Below are positions 26,189-36,158 of a stretch of DNA of 64,000 nucleotides, one piece after another. The position numbers and the translations under genes are program-made. This DNA is from Paenibacillus sp. JJ-223 (GTDB lineage Bacteria > Bacillota > Bacilli > Paenibacillales > Paenibacillaceae). Numbering within the stretch: the first letter of the stretch is position 1; each line of letters starts with the position of its first letter. Where the stretch lies: positions 310,001-374,000 of the forward strand of contig NZ_CAKMMP010000002.1 in assembly GCF_927798175.1 (NCBI RefSeq), written 5' to 3'. The notes under the pieces were generated by a model. The model searched no databases. It was given only the letters and a program-made list of their open reading frames with translations, and was not told where the DNA came from.

Positions 26189-26377
26189 TTAAATCGGCCT
26201 GACCCCAGCCTTGCTTCCATGTTTTCGATGATATTCGTTGATCAGCTCGTCCAATGCCATGGACTGCCGAATGACATCCGGATGCCCTAGCCCACCTTTG
26301 TTATGTTCCACCAGCATGTGCAGGTTATGTCTCGCTTTTTCGATTTGACTTTTCAGATCCAAACTCATTACCATCAC
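26189..26377 (-). CDS. Spo0E-like sporulation phosphatase
   Basis: A 62-residue helical-hairpin protein. It carries the Spo0E-family motif (SMALDELINEYHR, close to the SQELDxLI core) that dephosphorylates Spo0A~P or other regulators. The first helix is LKSQIEKARHNLHML. Start is GTG or the next ATG, both just after AAGGAGG. Its presence supports a spore-forming host. It lies alone between a hairpin and a gene-free region. Confidence 0.8.
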   Translation of the reverse strand: MMVMSLDLKSQIEKARHNLHMLVEHNKGGLGHPDVIRQSMALDELINEYHRKHGSKAGVRPI

Positions 26378-26905
26378 CCGAGACCTCCTTAATACTGTGA
26401 TATAGTTTAGGTTTTGCTGTCAATCTTCGGTTGGATTAACATATGGCATCATCGGCTCGGGTGCGGCTGCATCACCCATTTTTTGAGATTCTTTACGGAT
26501 ATAGTAACACATTAAGGCACAATTTGACTCTATAATATCAAAAAATAATGACGAAAAACCCCAAATCCCCCCTCATTCATAGCCATATATGGGATCACAT
26601 CGTTAATAGGCGTCTATATATTGTGTTCTAGTACAACATGAATCGAATGCTGCAAAATACTAGAAATGGAGTAATAACCCGATGGATTACGATCACAAAT
26701 TCCAATGTGACTATACTGTGAATATTACCCACTTGTCGCTTTTTATGACATCACATTTGCAAGAAAAATGAATTTCTTGTCCATGTAGACCAAAAAGCAC
26801 CCCTCTGTCGAGATTCGACCCGCATGGGCCGACCCAGATTGCAGAGAGGCGCTTCTCCTCATTTGCCAACCGATCAATTCGTTATCGCTTTGTGATCTGG
26901 ATTAT
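26378..26905. other. Gene-free AT-rich region
   Basis: About 530 bases with no credible gene. Contents are the Spo0E-like gene's promoter area and, at the right end, the terminator of the large pectin enzyme. I see nothing else. Confidence 0.6.
26792..26856 (-). terminator. Terminator of the rhamnogalacturonan enzyme gene
   Basis: Minus strand: AAGCGCCTCTCTGC pairs imperfectly with CAGAGGGGTGCTT, followed by TTTTT. It lies about 50 bases after the stop of the large enzyme gene. Confidence 0.7.
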
Positions 26906-29900
26906 TCAAGGTCTGACGGTTACCTTCAAGACATCACTCTTTACCGATCCACTTTCATTGATCCATTCCACAACATACTCATATTCCCCCGGAGCTCTGT
27001 CCGAGATCGTCACCTTCGCCTCTTGGGCATTAGGCGTGGCTGCCGTCAGCGTCTGTGCATCGATCTCTGCTCCGTTCTCATACAGGCGATATGAGGTAGC
27101 ATTGGTGCCCCACCACATATTGATGGTAATGATGTAATTGCCGTCGCCATCCCAATTGTCGGATGAAAGCACAGGTTGGCCTGGCGATGCATCCGCAACC
27201 GTCACGGTGAGCGGCGCACATTCGGTCGTCCCTTTGGCATTTATCAGCTCACACGTGTAAACATATGTGCCGTTGACTCGTCCTGAAATGTCCGTGACCG
27301 CCTTCTGGGCCGATGGCGTCGACGCAGCAAGCTGCTGGGTATCGATCAGCTCGCCGTTCTCATACAATTTGTATTCGGTACCGTTGTTTCCCCACCACAT
27401 GTTCATCGTGATCGTATAACTTCCATCAGCGAGGCCATCTCCATGCGTGTTATTATCGGACAACACCGGCATTCCCGGTGCCCCGTCTGCCTGATCCGCA
27501 GTCACGACCGTCACTTCGACCGACAATTCGGTGGCCAGACCGGCTCCATTCACCGCTCGTGCAGTGAACTTGTGTTTGCCGACCAGACCCTTCAGACTGA
27601 TTTCGTCACCCTGTTTCACCAGCTCCCCATCCCAGGTCAGCACCAGTTGGGTAATGCCCGATTCGGGATCTTCGGCTTGGACGTCCACCTTCAATACTTC
27701 ATCTTCCTTCATTTTCTCTGCAGGCAGTCCGGAAATGACCGGAGGGGTTGTATCCTCGGGGGCTTGCGGTTCACCGACATAGCGAATGCTCGGTGCTGCA
27801 GGCTGTTCCATGCCTACGCCAAGATGAAAACCCGTATGCGGCGGTTGGTTATAGGCAACATTTTGCCATGCTACGCCAAGACGATACACCGGATCATGCA
27901 TCAGCGTGCGAATTCTCACGTCCGTCTCATCCGTTGTCGTGTAGATGCGGAGCTCCGAGCTGTCCTCGCTGCGCCACATCACTTCCTCGCGCCAATCGCC
28001 GAACAGGTCAGCCTGCAAGCTCGGATTGGCTTTGGTGCCGTTATTGGAGGCTGATCCCGCAGCCGTGAGCAGGTTCACCGTGGTTTGATTTTCGTAGTCC
28101 CATTTGTCGACTCGAATGCCGTCCTGCAGCTCGCGCAGCAGGTCCCCGTCCCACCAGATGCCGAAATTCGTGGAAGAAGGAATATTTGCGGAGATCAGTT
28201 CCCCCTGGGCACTGTACAGACCGGTAATCGGGATATGCTGTTCATTCGTAATGGTTGCAGCCCATACTTCCGATCCCGGGTAATTCGGATCGATGTCTGC
28301 CGCCATACCGCGTCCGGTATCCATGCCGGTGAATACGCCCCAAAGCACTTCTCCTGTCGCTGCATCGCGCATTTCCATTCCGTACTGCGAGCTTTTGTTC
28401 TCGTGCACGCCGAACACTTCCAATCCCGAACGCGTCGGATCCAGATCGCTTAAATGCATGGCATCCCCGTGGCCGAGCTTGGTGTTGTACAACGGTTTGC
28501 CGTCATCATCGATCGCCATGGCACCAAACGTAATTTCGTCCTTGCCATCTCCGTCGACGTCGGCAACCGACAAATTATGATTGCCTTGACCGGCATACTC
28601 CGCGTGCCCTTCATCATTGGAATCGAAACGCCATACCTGGCTGAGTTTGCCGTCGCGGAAGTTATAGGTTGCAAGCACGGTGCGCGTATAATAACCGCGG
28701 CTGAACATGGCGCTTGGACGTTCCCCGTCCACATAAGCTACCGCTGCCAGGAAGCGGTCTACGCGATTGCCGTATCCGTCTCCCCATGAAGCCACGTCCC
28801 CACGCGGCGGATCATAGTCCACCGTATCGAGAGCAGCTCCGGTCCTGCCGTCAAACACGGTGAGGAACTCGTCGCCGAGCAAAACATACCCCGAGCTGTT
28901 GCGGTGGTCGGCATCGGCGTCGCCAATCACCTTGCCCTGCCCGTCGACGGTGCCGTCGGCAGTACGCATCATCAGCTCTGCCCGGCCATCGCCGTCAAAG
29001 TCGTATACCAAGAACGGAGAGTAGTGAGCCCCTGCGCGAATATTCCGCCCCATGTCGATGCGCCACAGCCTGGTTCCGTCCAGCTTGTAAGCGTCCATGT
29101 ACACGATGCCCGTGTATCCGGCCTGGGAGTTGTCTTTAGCGTTAGATGGATACCACATCAGCACGATCTCGTACTCTCCGTCACCGTCCAGGTCACCCAC
29201 GCTGGCATCGCCAGCATGGTACGTATATGGCTGACCATCTTTCGTATAGGCATCCGCTGGCTTCTGCAGCGGTATCGGCAAATACTGCTCCTGCCATACG
29301 CCGAACTCCTTGGTCGCCGCTTTTTCAATGCCATTCAACACACTTGTAATGCGGTATTTGGAATTCTCCGTTCCTTCCGCATCGGTATAGTTCGTGCTAT
29401 TCGCGATCGGCTCCTCATTCAGCTTTTCTCCGTCGCGATATACGTTGAATGCAATGGATTCAGGGTCGAGGCCCAGCATGCGCCAGCCGAGATAGTTGCC
29501 GTTATCCGTCCGAACCGCTACCGGTGCGCGATCCAAATACTCCATCTCGCGTTCCAGCTTCGTTGCGACAGGCGTCTCAAGGACGGCCGACAGCTCCGAT
29601 ACGCCGCCCGCATTGACGGAAGCGACTTTGTAGTAATAAGGAATCGTGCTCAGAATCGTGGAATCCGTATATGTCGTTTCTTTGGTTCGACCGATCAGGT
29701 CGTAAGGTCCGTCTGCCTTGACCGCTCGATAAATCTGATATGAACGTGCACCTGCAGCTTCATTCCAGCCGATGGTGGCATCGTTCTTGTTAATGTTCTG
29801 CAACGTTAAGCCGGAAGGGACTTCGGCTTTGTCGACGGTGGAATCAATGGTCGATACGGACAAGGCATTGGAAGTTACCGATTCCGTCCCCGTGCTGTCC

Positions 29901-32101
29901 ACGGCTGTAACCGTGTATACATATTCTCCGCCCAGCTCCACTTCGTTGTCCACGTAGACGGTCTCTGCCGTCGTAATCAGCAGCTCGGCCTTGGAGGCTC
30001 CGCCGGATTGGCGATACACCTTGTACTCGGCCGCATCCGCCGCCGCTTCCCATGATAGGGCAGCCGTAATCGGATCGGCGTCGAGGTTCAATTCATCCAG
30101 CTTCAGGTTTGCGGGAGCCGTCAATACGGGCGTGATCTCGATCCCGTTCAAATGCGCCGTTTGTCCGCTGAACACCAGATTCATCTGTCCATCCTGAACC
30201 GTGACTTGGTTGAACACCTTTTCGGCAATATTTTGGGCGCCGGAGGAGACGGTACCGTAATCTTTGCCTTCGATGTTAACGTTCGTTCTGGCCGATCCGA
30301 TCCAGTCGCCCGTATACGTCTTCACCGAGTACGTTCCGTTCGGCAAATCCACCTTGAATTCGTACGACCCGCCGAAATAAATGACGAAATCGCGGCGCAG
30401 GTCATCGGTGGCGCTGCCACGGTCCCGATCAGCCATATTGGCTGAAGAGGTCAGGCCGTAACCCCGTTCCGGCGTATAAATCGTATTCCGATTGACCTCG
30501 GTGTACCCTGCAGCTACCGGCGAGCCGACCGGGCCGAAATCATAACGGTAATTGGCCGATTTGGTCGTAAAGCCGACTTCATCCGAAGCTTCCGATTCGC
30601 CGCGTCCGTTCACGGCAGTAACTCGAACGGTGTAGGATTGTCCTTCGGCCAATCCGCTAAGCGTAAGCGTAGGCACGGTGGCCGTTCCTGCCAGCTTGTA
30701 GGCTGATTCCGGCTCGGATGCCAGTTTCCGGTACACTTTGTAAATATCAGCGGCGTCATCAGCCGTCCATTTCAACACAGCCCCTGCGTTGCTGATGCTG
30801 CCTGCTCTAAGATCCTGCGGTTTGGCCGGCACTTCGGCCGGAACCTGCGCATCCTTGACGGCGGCGGACAACGGAAGGTCCAGCTCACGGATGGCACCGG
30901 CAACAAGCCTTGCGATCTGGATCGCTCCGTATTCCTGGAAGTGGGTATTATCCGTTGCGCCGTTCGGGAAGGCCTGGTAGATACCCGCCGGCACATGAAG
31001 GAATACCGATAAGGTCGCCTCCGGCCCGATGGAATCGTAATATGCGATGCTAAGCGCGCTGAGATCGATCAATTTCACGTTTTTCTCGGCCGCGACTTCC
31101 TTCATCGCCTGCACGTATTCAGGGAAAGACACATTAAATTTGCCCGTATCCGCGTTGAAATCGCGGCGTCCCATCGGCGTCACCAGAATTGGCGTAGCAC
31201 CCCGCTGCTCCACCCCGTCTATGTAAGTCTTCAGGTAGTTTTTGTAATCGGCGGGTGAGGCGTAGCGATCGGGAACGCTGATCGTTGCGTCGTTATGCCC
31301 GAATTGAACCAGGAGGTAATCGCCCGGACGAATGGCGCGCAAAATTTCATCCAGCCTGCCTTGGAAAATAAATGACTTGGAGCTGCGTCCGCCGATGGAA
31401 TGGTTTTTGATCTCCACGGCATCACTGAAGAACGATGGCAGCATCTGGCCGTATCCGGCTTGAGGTTTCCAGTACGGGTCATACGTCTGCATGGTGGAAT
31501 CGCCCGCAAGGTACAGCACCGGTTTGCTCCCAGCCTCCCGCTCAGGCAACCTTTCAATCGTAAGCGCATTCAATTTGGCGGCCGTTCCGGCGAACTCAAA
31601 GTTCATCTGCCCGTCCACCAGCGCAATGTCGAAGCTCATCTCCAAAAATTCACCAGCCGCTTTGGCCGTGGGCAGCACCTTATCCATGCTCTCCACCTTG
31701 ATGGCAATGTCCGTATTCCCTTGCGGGTCGCCCGCCACCAGGGAAACGGTGTAATCGCCATTCGGCAAATCAACCTTGAAGCCTGCCCCTTCGGCCAGCA
31801 AGGCAAAGTCCGATTTGATCGGATCTTCCGTGCCCCGATCCTGTACCGTAACTTTAGACAGATCCGTGAAGCCGTAACCCGCCCCGGCAGAATAAGCAGC
31901 GCTCGCGTCAACCGCCGTATATCCGTCTGCCGTCCCTCCCGAACCGAAGTCGTATTTATGAAAGATTGCATCGGCAGCATTCCCTTCGGAAGCAGCCGCA
32001 CTTACCGTTGTCATGCCAAACATCGTCCCCCAGCCCATGCTGGAGATGGTAAACACCCATATGAGCAAGATCAAGCCGATTCGTCGCGTCTTCGCGATCA
32101 T
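26906..32101 (-). CDS. Secreted bifunctional rhamnogalacturonan acetylesterase / lyase
   Basis: A 1731-residue exported enzyme (signal peptide ends near VSAAAS, about 36). In order: a malectin-like beta domain (45-185); an SGNH esterase of the CE12/YesT type (about 195-410) with GDSTM, GGRSS, GHND and DNTHF; a fibronectin-3 domain; a second malectin-like domain; two more Fn3 domains; a PL11 rhamnogalacturonan lyase of the YesW/YesX type (about 870-1450) with its repeated 'DxDGDGxxE' calcium loops; an Ig-like domain; and two chitinase-A-like Ig repeats containing 'MNMWWGNN' and 'INMWWGTN'. It would deacetylate and then cleave rhamnogalacturonan I. The ATG at 32099-32101 follows AAAGGATGG. A cre-like site lies upstream. 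The terminal repeats may bind polysaccharide; no cell-wall sorting signal is present. Confidence 0.9.
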   Translation of the reverse strand: MIAKTRRIGLILLIWVFTISSMGWGTMFGMTTVSAAASEGNAADAIFHKYDFGSGGTADGYTAVDASAAYSAGAGYGFTDLSKVTVQDRGTEDPIKSDFALLAEGAGFKVDLPNGDYTVSLVAGDPQGNTDIAIKVESMDKVLPTAKAAGEFLEMSFDIALVDGQMNFEFAGTAAKLNALTIERLPEREAGSKPVLYLAGDSTMQTYDPYWKPQAGYGQMLPSFFSDAVEIKNHSIGGRSSKSFIFQGRLDEILRAIRPGDYLLVQFGHNDATISVPDRYASPADYKNYLKTYIDGVEQRGATPILVTPMGRRDFNADTGKFNVSFPEYVQAMKEVAAEKNVKLIDLSALSIAYYDSIGPEATLSVFLHVPAGIYQAFPNGATDNTHFQEYGAIQIARLVAGAIRELDLPLSAAVKDAQVPAEVPAKPQDLRAGSISNAGAVLKWTADDAADIYKVYRKLASEPESAYKLAGTATVPTLTLSGLAEGQSYTVRVTAVNGRGESEASDEVGFTTKSANYRYDFGPVGSPVAAGYTEVNRNTIYTPERGYGLTSSANMADRDRGSATDDLRRDFVIYFGGSYEFKVDLPNGTYSVKTYTGDWIGSARTNVNIEGKDYGTVSSGAQNIAEKVFNQVTVQDGQMNLVFSGQTAHLNGIEITPVLTAPANLKLDELNLDADPITAALSWEAAADAAEYKVYRQSGGASKAELLITTAETVYVDNEVELGGEYVYTVTAVDSTGTESVTSNALSVSTIDSTVDKAEVPSGLTLQNINKNDATIGWNEAAGARSYQIYRAVKADGPYDLIGRTKETTYTDSTILSTIPYYYKVASVNAGGVSELSAVLETPVATKLEREMEYLDRAPVAVRTDNGNYLGWRMLGLDPESIAFNVYRDGEKLNEEPIANSTNYTDAEGTENSKYRITSVLNGIEKAATKEFGVWQEQYLPIPLQKPADAYTKDGQPYTYHAGDASVGDLDGDGEYEIVLMWYPSNAKDNSQAGYTGIVYMDAYKLDGTRLWRIDMGRNIRAGAHYSPFLVYDFDGDGRAELMMRTADGTVDGQGKVIGDADADHRNSSGYVLLGDEFLTVFDGRTGAALDTVDYDPPRGDVASWGDGYGNRVDRFLAAVAYVDGERPSAMFSRGYYTRTVLATYNFRDGKLSQVWRFDSNDEGHAEYAGQGNHNLSVADVDGDGKDEITFGAMAIDDDGKPLYNTKLGHGDAMHLSDLDPTRSGLEVFGVHENKSSQYGMEMRDAATGEVLWGVFTGMDTGRGMAADIDPNYPGSEVWAATITNEQHIPITGLYSAQGELISANIPSSTNFGIWWDGDLLRELQDGIRVDKWDYENQTTVNLLTAAGSASNNGTKANPSLQADLFGDWREEVMWRSEDSSELRIYTTTDETDVRIRTLMHDPVYRLGVAWQNVAYNQPPHTGFHLGVGMEQPAAPSIRYVGEPQAPEDTTPPVISGLPAEKMKEDEVLKVDVQAEDPESGITQLVLTWDGELVKQGDEISLKGLVGKHKFTARAVNGAGLATELSVEVTVVTADQADGAPGMPVLSDNNTHGDGLADGSYTITMNMWWGNNGTEYKLYENGELIDTQQLAASTPSAQKAVTDISGRVNGTYVYTCELINAKGTTECAPLTVTVADASPGQPVLSSDNWDGDGNYIITINMWWGTNATSYRLYENGAEIDAQTLTAATPNAQEAKVTISDRAPGEYEYVVEWINESGSVKSDVLKVTVRP

Positions 32102-32545
32102 CAATACCCATCCTTTCGTCATCTCATGATTGAATGATTACAGACAAATTGATGAAACCACTAAACAAGTAAGCGCTTGCAATATGTCGTATCCAACGTT
32201 TTTCTTCTCTGATTTATGTCATTTCCGGGCCCCGCATCGGCCCGCCCGCTTCCCTCCCCATACCAAAAGTAAATTACTTTCTAGATACTATCCTTTCTCC
32301 CAGGGAATGAACATGTAATTTTCCGTCTTCTTCCATTAAAAAACCGATTTTTTGATGTATTACCCTTGCTCAAAACCGTTTCAGTGGATCAGCACCGCCA
32401 TAGCGATAAATGTCCTTTTCAATCATCAACCATTCAGTTACAATAGGGCAATGTGTGTCCGGACCCGGCGGATACAAATTTAAACCATTCAAGGATGTAT
32501 GCTTCGCACCATCCGATTTGAACCATTGGAGGCTTATCAACAACT
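32102..32545. other. Divergent control region of the pectin enzyme and acetate transporter
   Basis: About 445 bases with no gene. It contains a cre-like palindrome 67 bases before the pectin enzyme start. No riboswitch or other structured leader is evident. Confidence 0.55.
32168..32181 (-). promoter_or_regulatory. cre-like (CcpA) site upstream of the pectin enzyme
   Basis: AGTAAGCGCTTGCA matches 12 of 14 positions of the catabolite-control consensus TGWAANCGNTNWCA. Carbon repression of a polysaccharide enzyme through CcpA is expected. Confidence 0.5.
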
Positions 32546-33169
32546 ATGCAAACCGATTCACGCACTCAAGTCAAAATCATAAACGCCGATCCCAGCGCGA
32601 TGGGATTATTCGGGCTGGCCATCGTCACTTTGGTCGCCTCTTCCCAAAAGCTCGGCATCACGGAAGGGCTTAGCTACGCGATCCCATGGGCGATTTTCCT
32701 CGGCGCGTTCGCGCAGTTGTTCGCTTGCATTCAAGATTCGAAAAGAAATAACACCTTCGGTACAACGGCCTTTGGCGCATACGCATTTTTCTGGTTTGCG
32801 ATGGGGGCAAACTGGCTGATCAAAATGGGCGTGTTCGGCTCCACTCTTGCGGAACAAACCGATGGCAAGCAGCTCGGATTCGCTTTTGCCGGATATTTGA
32901 TCTTCACCCTGTTCATGACGCTGGGCGCCGTGGAAGCGAACAAGGTATTGCTGATCATTTTCATTCTGATCGATTTCCTGTTCCTGGGCCTTACCTTCGA
33001 CGCCTTCGGCATTGCCCCGCATATTTTCCATACCATTGCAGCCTATGCCGAGCTGTGCATCGGAATCGTATCATTGTACGGTACGGGAGCTTCGGTGCTG
33101 AACGCCCACTTCGGGCGAACGTTCCTGCCCGTTGGTGGACCATCCGGCATTTTCAAAGCCAAGGCTTAA
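32546..33169 (+). CDS. satP: Acetate uptake transporter (GPR1/FUN34/YaaH family)
   Basis: A 207-residue membrane protein with six helices. The family start motif is present as 'ADPSAMGLFGLAIVTL' (a variant of NPAPLGL). 'FGTTAFGAYAFFWFAMGANWL' and the final 'YGTGASVLNAHFGR' are typical. It carries acetate or succinate with H+. GGAGG lies about 12 bases before the ATG, slightly long, so translation may be modest. Its stop is followed by a diverged relic of another transporter gene and then a strong terminator. Confidence 0.88.
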   Translation: MQTDSRTQVKIINADPSAMGLFGLAIVTLVASSQKLGITEGLSYAIPWAIFLGAFAQLFACIQDSKRNNTFGTTAFGAYAFFWFAMGANWLIKMGVFGSTLAEQTDGKQLGFAFAGYLIFTLFMTLGAVEANKVLLIIFILIDFLFLGLTFDAFGIAPHIFHTIAAYAELCIGIVSLYGTGASVLNAHFGRTFLPVGGPSGIFKAKA

Positions 33170-33172
33170 TAA

Positions 33173-33243
33173 TATAGAAACCGCATAAATAAACCACACC
33201 AGGCTACTGCGATTGCAGTACCATTTTCCGATCGCTGTTATCC
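33173..33243 (-). pseudogene. Relic: 3' end of a second AGCS symporter gene
   Basis: This 71-base stretch aligns without gaps to 23246-23316, which holds the last codons of the AGCS symporter and the 33 bases after its stop; I count 12 differences. Read on the minus strand it encodes DNSDRKMVLQSQ then a stop, against DNSDRKMVLRS in the intact gene. The three changes within the shared codons for D, S and K are silent, so the two copies diverged while coding for protein before the rest of this one was lost. The sequence beyond 33243 is unrelated. Confidence 0.65.
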
Positions 33244-33248
33244 TTTTC

Positions 33249-33299
33249 GAAGGGGTGTCCCGAAAGTCATCATCGATGACTGAGGGACGCCCCTCTTTT
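33249..33299 (+). terminator. Strong terminator downstream of satP
   Basis: AGGGGTGTCCC pairs with GGGACGCCCCT, with an inner AGTCATC/GATGACT stem, followed by CTTTTG. It insulates the sensor-kinase operon from satP. Confidence 0.8.
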
Positions 33300-33454
33300 G
33301 TTCAATGCTCGAACATTTCCCCATTTCATTCAAGCACTTTTCCTTTTCAAGCATCGGGAAGATGAAGGTATTGTCGAACGAAGAAGAACGAATTAGAATT
33401 TGAGAATGTGCAGCTGACGTCACATCGAAGTTAAAAGACCGCTAACAATCAAAA

Positions 33455-33468
33455 TGTAAGCACTTACA
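33455..33468 (+). promoter_or_regulatory. cre-like site before the kinase gene
   Basis: TGTAAGCACTTACA differs from the CcpA cre consensus only in having CA where the central CG is expected. It ends 23 bases before the chosen kinase start, a position suited to repression or roadblock. Confidence 0.45.
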
Positions 33469-33491
33469 GATTGAAAGGAAACGTGAACCTC

Positions 33492-35270
33492 ATGATCGAT
33501 TCCCGTAATTTAAACACACTTCGCAATCAAATTTTTATCGGGTCCCTATTTGTCATGATGCTTGTTCTCGGCTCCATTGCTTTTATTCTGTATCAGCAGG
33601 TTTCCGTTCTGCTTAGAAACAATGCGGAAAGCCACATTGAGCAGACCGCTATTCAGACAACAGGCAAGCTGGAGGCTTTAGTGAGCCAAATTGATACCTG
33701 GACCTCTCAAGTCGCGACGGATCCTTCTGTCCAGCTTTACTTGGCTCAGGAGTCCGCAGGCGGGACACTCAGCTTTACAGAGAGACAAAACCTGCAGGAA
33801 GAGGTGCGCAAGCTGGAAGCTTACGCAGCCTCCATCCGCTCCATCGAAATTTACACGAAGGAATACCGTAGACTTCTGCCGCTGGATGATGTGCAGCTGG
33901 ATCAGCGCGTAGAACACGGACTAGTGGATGAAGCAGATCGAGCACAGGGCAGACTGGTCTGGTTCGGCATTGATCCGCGGGATTCTCACAGTGTCGTTGC
34001 GATCCGCAACATCAGACTGATCAACCAGTCGTTTGAGGCAGCCGGTTATTTGGTCGTACGTATCGATAAAAGCTACTTTCAGCTCACCGATACCCAATCC
34101 AACAGCAATCGGCCGCTGGAGTACATGAATTTGTTCGACGGAGCCGGCAAGCCTATTTCGATCGCTCCCATGCCAGGCATCAGCGCGAATATTCAAGCGC
34201 ACCAGCTTCAATCTTCCATTCAGCTGGACGGTAAATCGTATATCACGGTGACGAAGCCTTCGGAAAAGACAGGCTGGAACCTGGTCATTTTATCCCCGGC
34301 AGATTACAAGGCAGAGGGCATCAGCCTGCTTCAAACCGTCATTATCGTTTCAGGCATTGGAGGCGCCCTGCTGTTCATCATCCTGTCCTTTTTTCTATCT
34401 ACAATGATTACGAAGCCCATTCTGAACTTGATTAAGGTGATGCGGAATTCCAAATTCGGGACGTTAAAGCCAAGTACAGTTACCTCTGCCACACTTGAAA
34501 TACGGGAGCTGAACAACACATACAATCAGATGGTGGACAGAATGAATGAGCTCGTAGAGGTCGTGTATCAAAAAGAAATTTTGCAAAGCCGTACAGAGCT
34601 TAAAGCGCTTCAGTCTCAGATCAACCCCCATTTCTTGTTTAACACGCTGGAAGCCTTCTACTGGGCGCTCGACGAAAAAGGAGAGGATGAGCTGGCTGAG
34701 AGTGTCATTGCGATGTCCGGTCTGTTTCGCTATGTCATTAACCGGGGGGATGAGGACGAGTGGGTGGCTATAGATCATGAGCTGACGCATGCTGAGCGTT
34801 ACTTGACGATTATGAATATTCGGATGGGAGACAGGCTCTCCTGGAGTATCACATGCGATCCTTCATTACGATCTGTTCCTATACCCAAGCTGCTGATTCA
34901 GCCCCTTGTCGAAAATGCCATTCTACATGGAATTGAACAGCAAGTCGGCCCAGGGAGCATTGAGCTGACGGTTTCTCCATCAGAACGTCCGGGATATACG
35001 CAGATTATAGTCAAAGACAGCGGACCGGGAATGGACGACGAGAAGATTCAATCCCTATACACGGCCATGAAAGAAGGACGTTCGGCTTCTTCAAAAGGAA
35101 AGGGCATCGGCATTGCCAACATCTACGGAAGATTAAAGCTTAGTTACAGCACCAAGGAACCTGAAATGCGTATAACGAGCCAAGCAGGAAAAGGAACCGT
35201 CATTGCACTTACGATACCAAATGAACCGGGAGGGTCTTTTTATCATGAAGACAATACTCATTGTGGATGA
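33492..35270 (+). CDS. YesM-type sensor histidine kinase
   Basis: A 592-residue membrane kinase of the LytS/YesM class. TM1 is near 12-36, a large outside Cache-like region follows to about 275, TM2 is near 280-302, then HAMP. The His-kinase motif is 'LQSQINPHFLFNTLEAF' with the phospho-accepting His, and the ATPase G-box is 'GSGPGMDD' plus 'GIGIANIYGRL'. These kinases sense extracellular oligosaccharides, often through a solute-binding protein. ATG at 33492 and GTG at 33483 are both possible after GAAAGGAAAC; I prefer the ATG. The next gene starts inside its last codons. Confidence 0.9.
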   Translation: MIDSRNLNTLRNQIFIGSLFVMMLVLGSIAFILYQQVSVLLRNNAESHIEQTAIQTTGKLEALVSQIDTWTSQVATDPSVQLYLAQESAGGTLSFTERQNLQEEVRKLEAYAASIRSIEIYTKEYRRLLPLDDVQLDQRVEHGLVDEADRAQGRLVWFGIDPRDSHSVVAIRNIRLINQSFEAAGYLVVRIDKSYFQLTDTQSNSNRPLEYMNLFDGAGKPISIAPMPGISANIQAHQLQSSIQLDGKSYITVTKPSEKTGWNLVILSPADYKAEGISLLQTVIIVSGIGGALLFIILSFFLSTMITKPILNLIKVMRNSKFGTLKPSTVTSATLEIRELNNTYNQMVDRMNELVEVVYQKEILQSRTELKALQSQINPHFLFNTLEAFYWALDEKGEDELAESVIAMSGLFRYVINRGDEDEWVAIDHELTHAERYLTIMNIRMGDRLSWSITCDPSLRSVPIPKLLIQPLVENAILHGIEQQVGPGSIELTVSPSERPGYTQIIVKDSGPGMDDEKIQSLYTAMKEGRSASSKGKGIGIANIYGRLKLSYSTKEPEMRITSQAGKGTVIALTIPNEPGGSFYHEDNTHCG

Positions 35271-36036
35271 TGAACCGAGAACCAGAGAAGGCATACGGAA
35301 AACGCTAGAATCTTGGTCATCCGGACAGCACACGATCCATATTTTATCGAGTGCAGTAGAAGCGTTGGCATGGCTGCAGGTGAATCATGCCCATCTTGTC
35401 ATTACCGATATTCGCATGCCGGAAATCAGCGGGCTCGATTTGATTGAACAAATCCATTCATCCCCCTCCCCTCCTGTCGTTATTGTCATTTCAGGGCATG
35501 CCGAGTTTGATTACGCCCAAAGAGCGCTGAAATACGGTGTAGTCGAATATTTACTCAAGCCGATCGACAAGAAGAAGCTCGTTGCGGCGGCGGAGCTGGC
35601 TCTTAAGCGTTATGAGGACCAGAACCAAGTAGAGCAGATGAAAAAGCTGGTCGATCCAAAATTGATGGAGACCGCTCAAGAGAATCGTATGTACAGCACA
35701 TCGATTCGGGAAGCGATGGATTACCTTGATCAGCATCTGAACGAGCCGGTATCCCTGCGTGATCTGTCCCGGGTGCTTCATATGAATACAAGCTATCTTA
35801 GTTCCCTGTTCAAGGAGCAAACCGGCCTTACCTTCAGCGATTATATGACTCGCAAGAGACTTCAACGCGCCAAGGAGCTCCTCGTGAATACGAGACTTTC
35901 CATTAACGAGATTTCGGAGCTCGTCGGATACCAGACTCCGAAATATTTTGTGAAAGTGTTTCGAACAGCGGAGAATGTAAGCCCGGGCAGGTATAGAGCG
36001 AATCTGCAAACCAGCTCGGAGGAGAAAATCCAATAA
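35245..36036 (+). CDS. YesN-type response regulator with AraC DNA-binding domain (short)
   Basis: A 263-residue regulator. The receiver (LIVDDEPRTREG, Asp in LVITDIRMPEISG, Lys in YLLKPIDKK) spans 1-125; the double helix-turn-helix AraC domain (MDYLDQHLNEPVSLRDLSRVLH to GRYRANL) spans 155-255. It lacks the long middle region of most YesN proteins (about 400-540 residues). The start ATG follows GGGAGGGTC and overlaps the kinase gene by 26 bases, so the two are translationally coupled. It should activate the importer genes that follow and perhaps the xylosidase. Confidence 0.9.
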   Translation: MKTILIVDDEPRTREGIRKTLESWSSGQHTIHILSSAVEALAWLQVNHAHLVITDIRMPEISGLDLIEQIHSSPSPPVVIVISGHAEFDYAQRALKYGVVEYLLKPIDKKKLVAAAELALKRYEDQNQVEQMKKLVDPKLMETAQENRMYSTSIREAMDYLDQHLNEPVSLRDLSRVLHMNTSYLSSLFKEQTGLTFSDYMTRKRLQRAKELLVNTRLSINEISELVGYQTPKYFVKVFRTAENVSPGRYRANLQTSSEEKIQ

Positions 36037-36158
36037 AAGTGGTATTACACCCAAAGCCTGTTACGTTATGCGCTTACAAAAGCTTTGCTACAATTCAACT
36101 AGAGTCGATAAAGCGGTTTCACAACCGACCAAGATCAATAAGCAAAGGGGATGTAAAC

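Larger units (their letters stand above)
33170..33491. other. Junction between satP and the xylan islet
   Basis: No intact gene. In order it holds the AGCS gene relic (33173-33243), a strong terminator (33249-33299) and a cre-like palindrome (33455-33468) just before the kinase gene. Confidence 0.7.

Noticed and set aside
28904..29743. 279-codon plus-strand frame and several similar ones within 27443-32137
   Set aside because: All lie opposite the large pectin enzyme and show no domain, start signal or plausible composition.
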